A DNA stretch of 64,000 nucleotides from Mycobacterium barrassiae (GTDB lineage Bacteria > Actinomycetota > Actinomycetes > Mycobacteriales > Mycobacteriaceae), in the NCBI RefSeq assembly GCF_025822765.1, contig NZ_JACKUK010000028.1, positions 1 through 64,000 on the forward strand, in the 5' to 3' direction. Of the stretch, positions 8,467 to 21,030 are shown piece by piece. Position 1 is the first letter of the stretch; each line of letters opens with the position of its first letter. The notes under the pieces are model-generated. The model saw only the letters and a list, made by a program, of their open reading frames with translations. It ran no database searches and was not told the origin of the DNA. Position numbers and translations under genes: made by a program.

Positions 8467-10109
8467 TCGCCACCGCCGCGAGCAATCTCGCTCGCCTGCT
8501 GCCGCACCGTTCCGACTACGCCGAACTACGGTCGTCGTGGCGGCGCGACATTCTCGCCGGGGTGACCGTCGGCGTGGTCGCACTCCCGCTGGCACTGGCC
8601 TTCGGCATCAGCTCCGGGGTCGGCGCGGCCGCGGGCCTGATCACCGCCGTCGTGGCCGGGCTGGTGGCCGCAGTCTTCGGTGGCTCGCACGTCCAGGTAT
8701 CCGGGCCGACGGGCGCGATGGCCGTCGTACTGGCGCCGGTCGTCGCGCAATATGGGCTGGCCAGCGTCGCGCTGGTGACGGTGATCGCCGGGCTGCTCGT
8801 GCTCGTCGCCGGTGTCACCGGTCTGGGCCGCGCAGTCACCTTCATCCCCTGGCCCGTCATCGAGGGATTCACGCTCGGCATCGCGGCGATCATCTTCCTT
8901 CAACAGGTACCCGCCGCGATGGGGCAGGGGACACATGCCGGCACCCGGACACTGCCCGCCGCGTGGACGGCCGTCACCCACGCCGAATTGCCTTCCGCCG
9001 CGAAAACCCTTGGTGTGGTGGCGCTTATCGCCGTGCTGATGGTGCTCCTGCCCCGCCTCCACCGCGGTATCCCGGAATCGCTCACCGCCGTGATCGTCGC
9101 CACCGTTGCCGTCGTGGTGTTGGGGATTTCGGTGGCCACCATCGGCGAACTGCCATCGCATCTACCCACACCCGTCCTGCCACACGCCGATCTAGGGGCC
9201 ATGCGCACGCTACTCGGCGCCGCGCTGGCGATCGCTGCGTTGGCGGCGATCGAATCGCTGTTATCCGCGCGGGTCGCCGCCACCATGGCGCCGACGGGCC
9301 CCTACGACCCCGACCGCGAGTTGGTCGGCCAGGGCCTCGCATCGATCGCATCGGCCACGTTCGGCGGCATGCCCGCGACCGGCGCCATCGCGCGCACCGC
9401 GGTCAACATCCGCTCCGGCGCCCGTACGCGCGTGTCGGCCATGGTGCATTCGCTGGTGCTGCTAGGTGTCGTCTATCTGGCGACCGGGCCCGTGTCGGCA
9501 ATCCCGTTGTCCGCCTTGGCCGGTGTGCTGATGGTGACGTCGTTCCGAATGATCTCGGCGGGCACCATCCGCAAGATCCTTCGCTCCACCCGGTCAGACG
9601 CGCTGACGTTCGTGATCACAGCGGTCATCACGGTGTGTTTCGACCTGATCGAGGCCGTCGAGATCGGCATCGTCGTCGCAGCGTTCTTCGCGTTGCGCGC
9701 CGTGGCTCGGCGCAGCAGCGTGGTTCGCGAAGACCTGCCGGCCCCCCATCAGCCCGGCGACGAACAGATCGCGCTCCTTCGACTTGATGGAGCGATGTTT
9801 TTCGGTGTGGCCGAACGCATCTCAAATGCCATCGTCGACGCCGACCATCCCCACACATCCGTGGTGGTCATTCGGATGTCTCAGCTCGGCATGCTCGATG
9901 CCACCGGCGCCCACACGCTCGCGCAGATCTGCACCGAGTTGGAAGCTCGCGGTATCACGGTGATCATCAAGGGTGTGCGGGACGAGCACATGGACCTGTT
10001 GACCAACGTCGGTGTCTTCGAGACGCTTCGCCACGAAAACCACCTGCTCGATTCGTTGGATGATGCGATCAGCCATGCCCGTACGCACGTGGCCCGTCAG
10101 CCGCACTGA
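8463..10109 (+). CDS. SulP-family anion transporter with STAS domain
   Basis: This 548-residue membrane protein is of the SLC26/SulP family. The N-terminal half contains about a dozen hydrophobic segments, starting with DILAGVTVGVVALPLALAFG and the conserved VSGPTGAMAVVLAPV. A cytoplasmic STAS domain occupies about residues 430-540 (RMSQLGMLDATGAHTL). Family substrates are sulfate, bicarbonate or other anions; none can be chosen from sequence. Unlike some mycobacterial SulP proteins, no carbonic anhydrase is fused. It is coupled to arsR by a 4-bp overlap. Confidence 0.88.
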   Translation: MIATAASNLARLLPHRSDYAELRSSWRRDILAGVTVGVVALPLALAFGISSGVGAAAGLITAVVAGLVAAVFGGSHVQVSGPTGAMAVVLAPVVAQYGLASVALVTVIAGLLVLVAGVTGLGRAVTFIPWPVIEGFTLGIAAIIFLQQVPAAMGQGTHAGTRTLPAAWTAVTHAELPSAAKTLGVVALIAVLMVLLPRLHRGIPESLTAVIVATVAVVVLGISVATIGELPSHLPTPVLPHADLGAMRTLLGAALAIAALAAIESLLSARVAATMAPTGPYDPDRELVGQGLASIASATFGGMPATGAIARTAVNIRSGARTRVSAMVHSLVLLGVVYLATGPVSAIPLSALAGVLMVTSFRMISAGTIRKILRSTRSDALTFVITAVITVCFDLIEAVEIGIVVAAFFALRAVARRSSVVREDLPAPHQPGDEQIALLRLDGAMFFGVAERISNAIVDADHPHTSVVVIRMSQLGMLDATGAHTLAQICTELEARGITVIIKGVRDEHMDLLTNVGVFETLRHENHLLDSLDDAISHARTHVARQPH

Positions 10110-10121
10110 CCAGAACCGCGC

Positions 10122-10700
10122 TCAGGGCACTGGCCACGCAGGGTGTCGACCAGTCATCGCCACGATCCGGTCCAGCACCGGGGCGTCGTCCGCGACCGGC
10201 ACCGCCCGCCCGAACAGACCCTCCACGGGCTCTTCAGCAGCGATCTGCTCGACGTGCGGTAGCACCGCCTCGGCGGTGGCCGCGTCGATGTCGTAGGGCT
10301 GACCGGTGGCCCGCGCCAGATCCCAGCCGTGCACCACCACCTCGGTGAGCGCGACCATGCCCGCCACCTCGCCGGGGAAGTCGACGCCCCCGGCCCGGCT
10401 CATGCCCTGCCATGCCGCCGGATCGCTGAACGCCGTCGCCAGCTCCGCCAGGCGCTGGGGGTAGGACGTGCGCCAGCCGTCGTCGAGGGTGCCGTCGAAG
10501 GTCGGTGGTGTGTCGGTCAGTGGACCGAAGTCCTTGCGTGCCGCGGCGGTGAACGCCAGCGCAAGACCGCCGACATGCGCGACCAGGTCATCGACGGGCA
10601 GCTTTTCGCACGGAGTGGGCGCGGTGAGCTGGTCGTCGGTCACGTTCGCCACCACCTGGGCTGTACGTCGGCAGGCTGAAGTCATATCGATCATGCACAT
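10122..10700 (-). CDS. TIGR03086-family (mycothiol-dependent DinB-like) protein
   Basis: This 192-residue protein has the four-helix DinB/MDMPI fold seen in mycothiol-dependent maleylpyruvate isomerases and their many actinobacterial relatives. The features are the N-terminal PTPCEKLPVDDLVAHVGG motif and the metal-site histidine in EVVVHGWDLARATG. Members bind a divalent metal and often act with mycothiol; the reaction here is unknown. Several starts are possible (ATG at 10700, 10694 or 10685) and none has a clear ribosome binding site. It lies 24 bp downstream of the RCK protein gene on the same strand, so the two are probably cotranscribed. Confidence 0.75.
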   Translation of the reverse strand: MCMIDMTSACRRTAQVVANVTDDQLTAPTPCEKLPVDDLVAHVGGLALAFTAAARKDFGPLTDTPPTFDGTLDDGWRTSYPQRLAELATAFSDPAAWQGMSRAGGVDFPGEVAGMVALTEVVVHGWDLARATGQPYDIDAATAEAVLPHVEQIAAEEPVEGLFGRAVPVADDAPVLDRIVAMTGRHPAWPVP

Positions 10701-10724
10701 ACTGACCGGCGCGGGGGCCGGAAG

Positions 10725-11402
10725 TCATCGGTCGCCGAGGAGTTCGGTTGCGCCCTCGACCAGCGCGGCCACTTGGCTCTTCGAACCACCGACGAAGAAC
10801 AACATCTCGTCGCCCGCCTCGAGCGCGTCGTCCGGCGCCGGGAACACGATCCCGCTCTCCCTGATCACGACCGCCAGTGCGGTGTTCTTCGGCAACGGCA
10901 GCTCCCGCATGCGCCGACCGACCAGCGGATCGCCTTCGGGCAGCGTCAGTTTCGCTAGGCTCACCTGCCCCTGACGCAGTTCCATCAACCGCACGACGTG
11001 GCCGATGTCGATCGCGCCCTCGATGGCCGCAACCAGCGCGGCGGGCGCCGAGACGGCGACGTCGACTCCCCACGCCTCTGTGAACAGCCAGGCGTTGCGC
11101 ATGTCATTCACGCGCGCCACTACACGGTCCACGCCGAACTCCGTCTTGGCCAACAGCGACGCGGTCAGGTTCGCTTTGTCATCGCCGGTCGCGGCGATCA
11201 CCACATCACAGGTCTGCAGCCCCGACTCCTCGAGCGACGTCAGCTCGCACGCGTCGGCCAGCAACCAGTCCGCTCCGGGCACGGTGTGCGGTTCGAAGTG
11301 GCGCACGCTGTGCTCGATCAACAGCACCTTGTGGCCGTAGCCCAGCAGTTCCTGGGCAACTGACCTGCCGATCGCACCGGCGCCGGCGATGCCGACGCGC
11401 AT
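10725..11402 (-). CDS. TrkA/RCK-type NAD-binding potassium regulatory protein
   Basis: This 225-residue protein has an RCK_N Rossmann domain (MRVGIAGAGAIGRSVAQELL, with an acidic residue in LLIEHS that favours NAD) followed by an RCK_C domain. The layout and size match M. tuberculosis CeoB/CeoC (about 220 aa). It would gate a potassium transporter in response to nucleotide or ligand. The frame is open 54 codons upstream, but the ATG at 11402 begins the conserved domain. It is divergent from a K+/H+ antiporter gene with 183 bp between, which suggests joint control of potassium level. Confidence 0.85.
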   Translation of the reverse strand: MRVGIAGAGAIGRSVAQELLGYGHKVLLIEHSVRHFEPHTVPGADWLLADACELTSLEESGLQTCDVVIAATGDDKANLTASLLAKTEFGVDRVVARVNDMRNAWLFTEAWGVDVAVSAPAALVAAIEGAIDIGHVVRLMELRQGQVSLAKLTLPEGDPLVGRRMRELPLPKNTALAVVIRESGIVFPAPDDALEAGDEMLFFVGGSKSQVAALVEGATELLGDR

Positions 11403-11585
11403 CTTCCGCCGCTCGTCGACATGCCCCGGCTCCTCGGTGCGTCGCCGCAACAGTCGGAACACGCGTTCATAGTGGCACCCCGCGACCGTGCGCCGCTCGC
11501 TACCGGTCGTCAGCACCGTGCCCTGCGGTCGTGGTAGGTGTTTACTGCACGTCACACGGCCCACCCGATCCCCGACGAGGATGCA

Positions 11586-13082
11586 ATGACTTTGCAGCAG
11601 CTCTACCTGGTGCTGCTGGCCGGCGGGCTGGTGTTGCTGGCCAGCATCGCCGTCACCCGGCTGGGCGCCAGGGTGGGGCTGCCCAGTCTGTTGCTGTTCC
11701 TCGGCGTCGGCGTCATCGTCGGCGAGGACGGGTTGGGCCTGCAGTTCGACAACTACCTACTCGCTGATCATCTGGGCACGGTGGCGTTGGCGGTCATCCT
11801 CGTCGAAGGCGGTCTGACGACCCGCTTCAACGACATCCGCAGGGTGCTGGCCCCGGCCGCGTCGCTGGCCACCGTCGGCGTCGGGGTGTGCATGGCGGTC
11901 ACCGCCGCCGGCGCACACCTGCTGCTCGGCATGGACTGGCAACTGGCACTGCTGCTCGGCGCCGTCCTGTCGGTGACCGACGCCGCCGCCGTCTTCTCGG
12001 TGCTGCGCGTCGTGCCGTTGCCGCGCCGGGTCGCAGGCCTACTCGAGGCCGAGTCGGGCTTCAACGACGCCCCAGCGGTCATCCTCGTGCTGATGTTCAG
12101 CATCGTGCCGCTGGAGCTGTCGGTCGGGCACGCGCTCGCCGAGTTGGCCTACGAGCTGATCGCAGGCGCCGCAATCGGTTTGGCGTGCGGATTCCTGGGT
12201 TCACTTGCGTTGCGCCGCATCGCACTTCCGGCTTCTGGCCTCTATCCCCTTGCGACCTTCGGACTTGGGATGGTCGCCTTCGCGGCGGGCGGCAGCGCCC
12301 ACGCCAGCGGCTTCCTCGCCGCGTATCTCGCGTCCGTCGTGCTCGCCAACTCCGGGCTTCCGCACCGGTCGGCCACCCGTTCGTTCGCGGAAGGACTCGG
12401 CTGGCTGGCCCAGATCGGCCTGTTCGTCATCCTCGGCCTCCTCGTCGATCCCAGCGATCTGGGCGGCGAGCTGGTGCCTGGCATCGTGATCGGGCTCGTG
12501 CTGCTCCTGATCTCAAGGCCGCTGTCCGTGGTGGTCGCCCTCCTCGGATTCAAAGTGCCGTGGCGCGAGCAGGTGTTCGTGTCCTGGGCCGGGCTGCGCG
12601 GTGCGGTCCCGATCGTGTTGGCGACGTTCCCGATCGTCGGCGGTGTACAGGACAGTGTCCGGCTGCTCAACATCGTGTTCATCCTCGTCGTGGTCTACAC
12701 GCTGGTGCAGGGCCCAACCCTGCGCCCACTCGCCCACCGGCTGGGGTTGATCCCCAAGGACGCGACGCGGGAGATCCAGGTGGAGTCGGCGCCGCTGGAC
12801 GTGTTGGAGGCCGAGCTGCTGACGATGACCGTGCAGGAGCCGTCGCGGCTGCACAACGTCACCGTGCTCGAGCTGCGCCTACCCGATCCCAGCGTGATCA
12901 CGCTGATCATCCGCGACGGCCATACCTTCGTCCCGCAGCCCGACACCCGCATCGCGATTGGTGACGAACTGTTGATCGTCACCACGACCAAAACCAGGGC
13001 AGCCGCCGAACGTCGCCTACGTGCGGTGAGCCGTCGCGGCCGGCTCGCGCACTGGTTCGACGAATACGGGGAGCCGGACTGA
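11586..13082 (+). CDS. CPA1-type potassium/proton antiporter with C-terminal RCK_C domain (NhaP2/CvrA-like)
   Basis: This 498-residue protein has about twelve membrane helices (residues 5-395). They include the CPA signature ESGFNDAPAVILVLM with the transport aspartates, and SWAGLRGAVPIVLA. A cytoplasmic RCK_C/TrkA_C domain follows (about 405-480). Such proteins exchange K+ or Na+ for H+ and help with pH and turgor. The ATG at 11586 has GAGGA six bases upstream; a longer frame from 11538 lacks support. It is divergent from a TrkA/RCK gene, an arrangement suggesting coordinated potassium export and import control. Confidence 0.88.
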   Translation: MTLQQLYLVLLAGGLVLLASIAVTRLGARVGLPSLLLFLGVGVIVGEDGLGLQFDNYLLADHLGTVALAVILVEGGLTTRFNDIRRVLAPAASLATVGVGVCMAVTAAGAHLLLGMDWQLALLLGAVLSVTDAAAVFSVLRVVPLPRRVAGLLEAESGFNDAPAVILVLMFSIVPLELSVGHALAELAYELIAGAAIGLACGFLGSLALRRIALPASGLYPLATFGLGMVAFAAGGSAHASGFLAAYLASVVLANSGLPHRSATRSFAEGLGWLAQIGLFVILGLLVDPSDLGGELVPGIVIGLVLLLISRPLSVVVALLGFKVPWREQVFVSWAGLRGAVPIVLATFPIVGGVQDSVRLLNIVFILVVVYTLVQGPTLRPLAHRLGLIPKDATREIQVESAPLDVLEAELLTMTVQEPSRLHNVTVLELRLPDPSVITLIIRDGHTFVPQPDTRIAIGDELLIVTTTKTRAAAERRLRAVSRRGRLAHWFDEYGEPD

Positions 13083-13120
13083 CGCCCGACGGTCACAGCA
13101 CGCACCCAGGAAAGCGGGAC

Positions 13121-13126
13121 TAGCCT
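13121..13126 (+). promoter_or_regulatory. Leaderless-type -10 box for the F420 oxidoreductase
   Basis: TAGCCT ends 7 bases before the GTG at 13134, which places the predicted transcription start on the start codon. It supports this GTG as the real start. Confidence 0.5.
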
Positions 13127-13133
13127 CGGTGTA

Positions 13134-13985
13134 GTGAGATTCGCCTTCAAGACTTCCCCGCAGAACACCACCTGGGCCGACATGCTGGCCGTCTGGCGTG
13201 CCGCCGACGACATCGAGGTTTTCGAGTCCGGCTGGACCTTCGACCACTTCTATCCGATCTTCTCGGACTCCACCGGTCCATGCCTGGAGGGCTGGATCAC
13301 GCTCACCGCGCTCGCCCAGGCGACCGAGCGGTTGCGGGTAGGGGTGCTCGTCACGGGCATTCACTACCGCCATCCCGCGGTGCTCGCCAATATGGCCTCC
13401 GCGCTGGACATCGTCTCCGGCGGCCGGCTGGAACTCGGGATCGGCGCCGGCTGGAACGAGGAGGAGTCCGGCGCCTACGGCATCGAGCTGGGGTCGATCA
13501 AGGAACGCTTCGACCGGTTCGAGGAAGCCTGCGAGGTGTTGACGAGCCTGCTGTCGAAGGATTCGACGACGTTCGACGGAAAGTTCTATCAGCTCAAGGA
13601 CGCTCGCAACGAGCCGAAGGGTCCGCAGCAACCGCACCCACCCATCTGCATCGGCGGCAGCGGCGAGAAGCGGACGCTGAAGATCACCGCGCGCTATGCC
13701 CAGCATTGGAACTTCGTCGGCGGACCGCCAGAGGAGTTCGCCCGCAAGCGCGATGTGCTCGCCGGGCACTGCGCGGACATCGGCCGCGATCCCGCCGAGA
13801 TCACGCTGTCGGCTCACGTTCGACTGGACCAGGAGCGCAACTACGGCAAGGTCGTCGAGGAGGCTGCGGCGCTGGGCAAGGAAGGCCTGGATCTGGCGAT
13901 CGTCTATCTGCCACCGCCGTACGACCCAGCCGTTCTCGAACCTCTCGCCAACGAGATCAGGGCATCCGGACTGCAGGACAGTTAA
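13134..13985 (+). CDS. LLM-class F420-dependent oxidoreductase
   Basis: This 283-residue luciferase-like monooxygenase is of the subgroup TIGR03560. It has a TIM-barrel with conserved ESGWTFDHFYPIF near the N terminus, the VTGIHYRHPAVLANMAS segment and the GGRLELGIGAGW motif typical of F420-binding family members. It presumably uses reduced F420 to reduce or oxidise a small substrate, unknown here. The length is standard. It starts 51 bp after the antiporter and has its own leaderless-type promoter. Confidence 0.85.
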   Translation: MRFAFKTSPQNTTWADMLAVWRAADDIEVFESGWTFDHFYPIFSDSTGPCLEGWITLTALAQATERLRVGVLVTGIHYRHPAVLANMASALDIVSGGRLELGIGAGWNEEESGAYGIELGSIKERFDRFEEACEVLTSLLSKDSTTFDGKFYQLKDARNEPKGPQQPHPPICIGGSGEKRTLKITARYAQHWNFVGGPPEEFARKRDVLAGHCADIGRDPAEITLSAHVRLDQERNYGKVVEEAAALGKEGLDLAIVYLPPPYDPAVLEPLANEIRASGLQDS

Positions 13986-14498
13986 TGCCGTTGACGGTCA
14001 CGAAAATATAACGATTTGGCAAAGTAGGGGAATACCCAGTCGCCGACGACAGGGCCGACGGTTGCGGAGTTCGCTAGACGCCGTACCGGAGAAGTTCGTC
14101 AGGCGTGATCAGGCGCTCGGCCTTGGCCGGGAATTCGCGACTCTTCAGGGGATGACGGAACAATGACCAGGCGATTCTGTTCACCCGAGACCGTGTTATC
14201 CGGTTGAGGTACACAGTAGTGACTCCTGCGTCGATACCGATTAGCTGCCCGGGGCCTTACCCTAGCGCAACGCCCCCTCTAAGTCATTAGATACCGAAGA
14301 GTTGGCAAACTGCCCAAGGCGCGCCGATAAATAATCTGCTGTTTCTGGTGATGCTGATGTTACTGAAGTGACTTCTATTCGTATCCTCCGGGGCGCAAAA
14401 GACGTCGTCGAGCGTGACTGTGCGAAGTTTCCGTGCGCGGATGATTTCGACCAGTTCTCTGTACACGTTCGTCACTGGCAAATGGTTCAGGACTGTCG
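13986..14498. other. Non-coding stretch, no gene supported
   Basis: About 510 bp of noticeably lower GC content. Short open frames exist on both strands (for example 14287-14481 minus), but none has a family motif, a ribosome binding site or mycobacterial codon bias. It may be decayed sequence or the 3' region of neighbouring transcripts. Nothing more can be supported. Confidence 0.5.
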
Positions 14499-14560
14499 CG
14501 CGAGCAGACGCAAACGGTCCCTATTGCGCGGCGTGTCGCGACCTTTTGCGTCTGTTCGCG
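14499..14560 (-). terminator. Hairpin terminator after gltBD
   Basis: CGCGAGCAGACGCAAA (14499-14514) pairs with TTTGCGTCTGTTCGCG (14545-14560), a 16-bp stem with one mismatch and a 30-nt loop. It begins one base past the gltD stop codon, so it most likely ends the gltBD transcript. Confidence 0.75.
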
Positions 14561-14561
14561 G

Positions 14562-16020
14562 TTATCGCTGCGGGACGGCCGTCGGTTTGATCGGTGCGGG
14601 CAGCGCGGTCTTGCCCATGAGGTAGCGGTCGACGCCTGCGGCGGCAGCGCGCCCCTCGGCGATGGCCCACACGATCAGCGATTGCCCGCGACCCATATCG
14701 CCGGCCACGAAGACACCGGGCACCGTCGTAGCGAAGTCCTTGTCGCGCGCGACGTTGCCGCGGTCGGTGAACTCGACGCCCAGATCGGTCAGCAGCCCTT
14801 CGCGCTGCGGGCCGACGAAGCCCATCGCCAACAGCACGAGGTCAGCCTCGAGCTCGAAGTCGGTGCCGTCGATCTTCTCGAACTTGCCCGCCTTCATCTC
14901 GACCTCGTGGCCGCGCAGATGCGTGACCTTGCCGTCGCTGCCGAGGAATTCCTCGGTGTTGACCGAATAGACGCGCTCGCCGCCCTCCTCGTGTGCCGAG
15001 GACACCCGGAACATCAGCGGGTAGACCGGCCACGGTGTCGAGTCGGCGCGCTCGTCCGGCGGGCGCGGCATGATCTCGAACTGGTGCACGCTTTCGGCGC
15101 CCTGCCGATGCGAGGTGCCCAGGCAGTCGGCGCCGGTGTCGCCGCCGCCGATGATGACCACCTTCTTACCGTTCGCGGTGATCGGCGGCTGACCGTTCTC
15201 GTCGACCACGTCATCGCCCTGCTGTACGCGGTTGGCCCACGGCAGGAACTCCATCGCCTGATGGATACCGTCGAGCTCACGCCCCGGGATGGAAAGGTCG
15301 CGCCAGGCGGTCGCACCGCCGGCGAGCACCACAGCGTCGAACTCGGAGCGCAACTGCTGGGCCGTGATGTCCACGCCGACGTTCACGCCGGGCCGGAACT
15401 CGGTGCCTTCCGCCTTCATCTGCTCGAGGCGCCGGTCGATATGGCGCTTCTCCATCTTGAATTCGGGGATGCCGTATCGCAGCAGACCGCCGATGCGGTC
15501 CTCCCGCTCGAACACCGTCACCGAATGTCCTGCGCGCGTGAGCTGTTGCGCCGCAGCCAGACCGGCGGGCCCGGAGCCGACGACGGCGACCTTCTTACCG
15601 GTCCGAACCTGCGGCGGCAGCGGGACGACCCAGCCCTGCTCGAAGGCGTTGTCGATGATCTCGACCTCGACCTGCTTGATGGTCACCGGATCCTGGTTGA
15701 TGCCGAGCACGCAGGACCCCTCGCACGGAGCGGGGCACAGCCGCCCGGTGAACTCGGGGAAGTTGTTGGTGGCGTGCAGCCGCTCGATCGCGTCGCGCCA
15801 GCGGTCGTTGCGCACCAGGTCGTTCCACTCGGGGATCAGGTTCCCCAGCGGGCATCCGTTGTGGCAGAACGGAATGCCGCAATCCATGCAGCGCGACGCC
15901 TGCACGCGCAGGGTGTCGTGGGAGAAGTCCTCGTAGACCTCTTTCCAGTCGAGCAGTCGCAGCGGGACCGGCCGTCGAGCGGGGGTCTCGCGCTTGGTGT
16001 GCTTCAGAAAGCCGCGGGGA

Positions 16021-16028
<8 letters not shown>
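14562..16028 (-). CDS. gltD: Glutamate synthase small subunit
   Basis: This 488-residue subunit delivers electrons from NADPH to GltB for conversion of glutamine plus 2-oxoglutarate to two glutamates. Two cysteine clusters near the N terminus bind Fe-S centres ([18 protein letters not shown] and [11 protein letters not shown]). FAD ([15 protein letters not shown]) and NADPH ([12 protein letters not shown]) Rossmann motifs follow, then the [16 protein letters not shown] motif. I place the start at GTG 16028 (V-P-D-P-R-G-F) because it gives 488 residues, the same as my memory of M. tuberculosis GltD; the frame is open ten codons further upstream. It overlaps gltB by 8 bp and is followed by a strong hairpin. 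Confidence 0.95.
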
Positions 16029-20622
<4,594 letters not shown>

Positions 20623-21030
20623 CTACCCTTTTCCGCACGCCTAACGAAGATTCCGCTGGCCAACCATCGACGACGGCCTTCTTGCCGTTCCGGCGAGGGC
20701 GGTTCCTTCGTGCAGCACTGAACGACGGCCCAAATTTCCACTCGCCACAAGTGGAGAAAACGATATGACAAACGGGGCGTGACATGCCAACTTAGGACGC
20801 CCTAACCGCGCGACTCCTGTTCGCGTGCGAGACCGCAGGAGCGGCTTGCACCACGCGCCGAAACACGGTGCTCCCGTTGGTAATTCGGCGGTACGCGCGA
20901 TAGGCATCCACATTGCGAAAACTGTCACACTTCGCGAAACCTCCCCTCACTTGTTTGCTGAGATACAAGCCCAAGGGTTTACCCAGGATCTACTGACCTA
21001 AACAAGTTTGCGCAAAGCCTAGCCAGATTC
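20623..21030 (-). promoter_or_regulatory. Long gltB upstream region with an inverted repeat
   Basis: About 400 bp without a convincing gene. On the minus strand a dyad TTAGG-GCGT-CCTAA (20792-20805) sits just ahead of a promoter-like pair, TTGGCA and CATATC 17 bp apart. This leaves a leader of roughly 130 nt before gltB. Farther up are CTCCTG/CAGGAG and GCACC/GGTGC pairs that could fold. A GlnR-type site was not recognised. Expression control of gltBD from here is inferred from position. Confidence 0.4.

Noticed and set aside
14287-14481. Open frame of 64 codons on the minus strand in the gap before gltD
   Set aside because: No recognisable motif, no ribosome binding site, and sequence of low GC unlike real genes nearby.
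20792-20805. IdeR (iron box) before gltB
   Set aside because: TTAGG-N4-CCTAA is only 14 bp; the iron box is 19 bp with an inner TTAGGCTAA-like centre.
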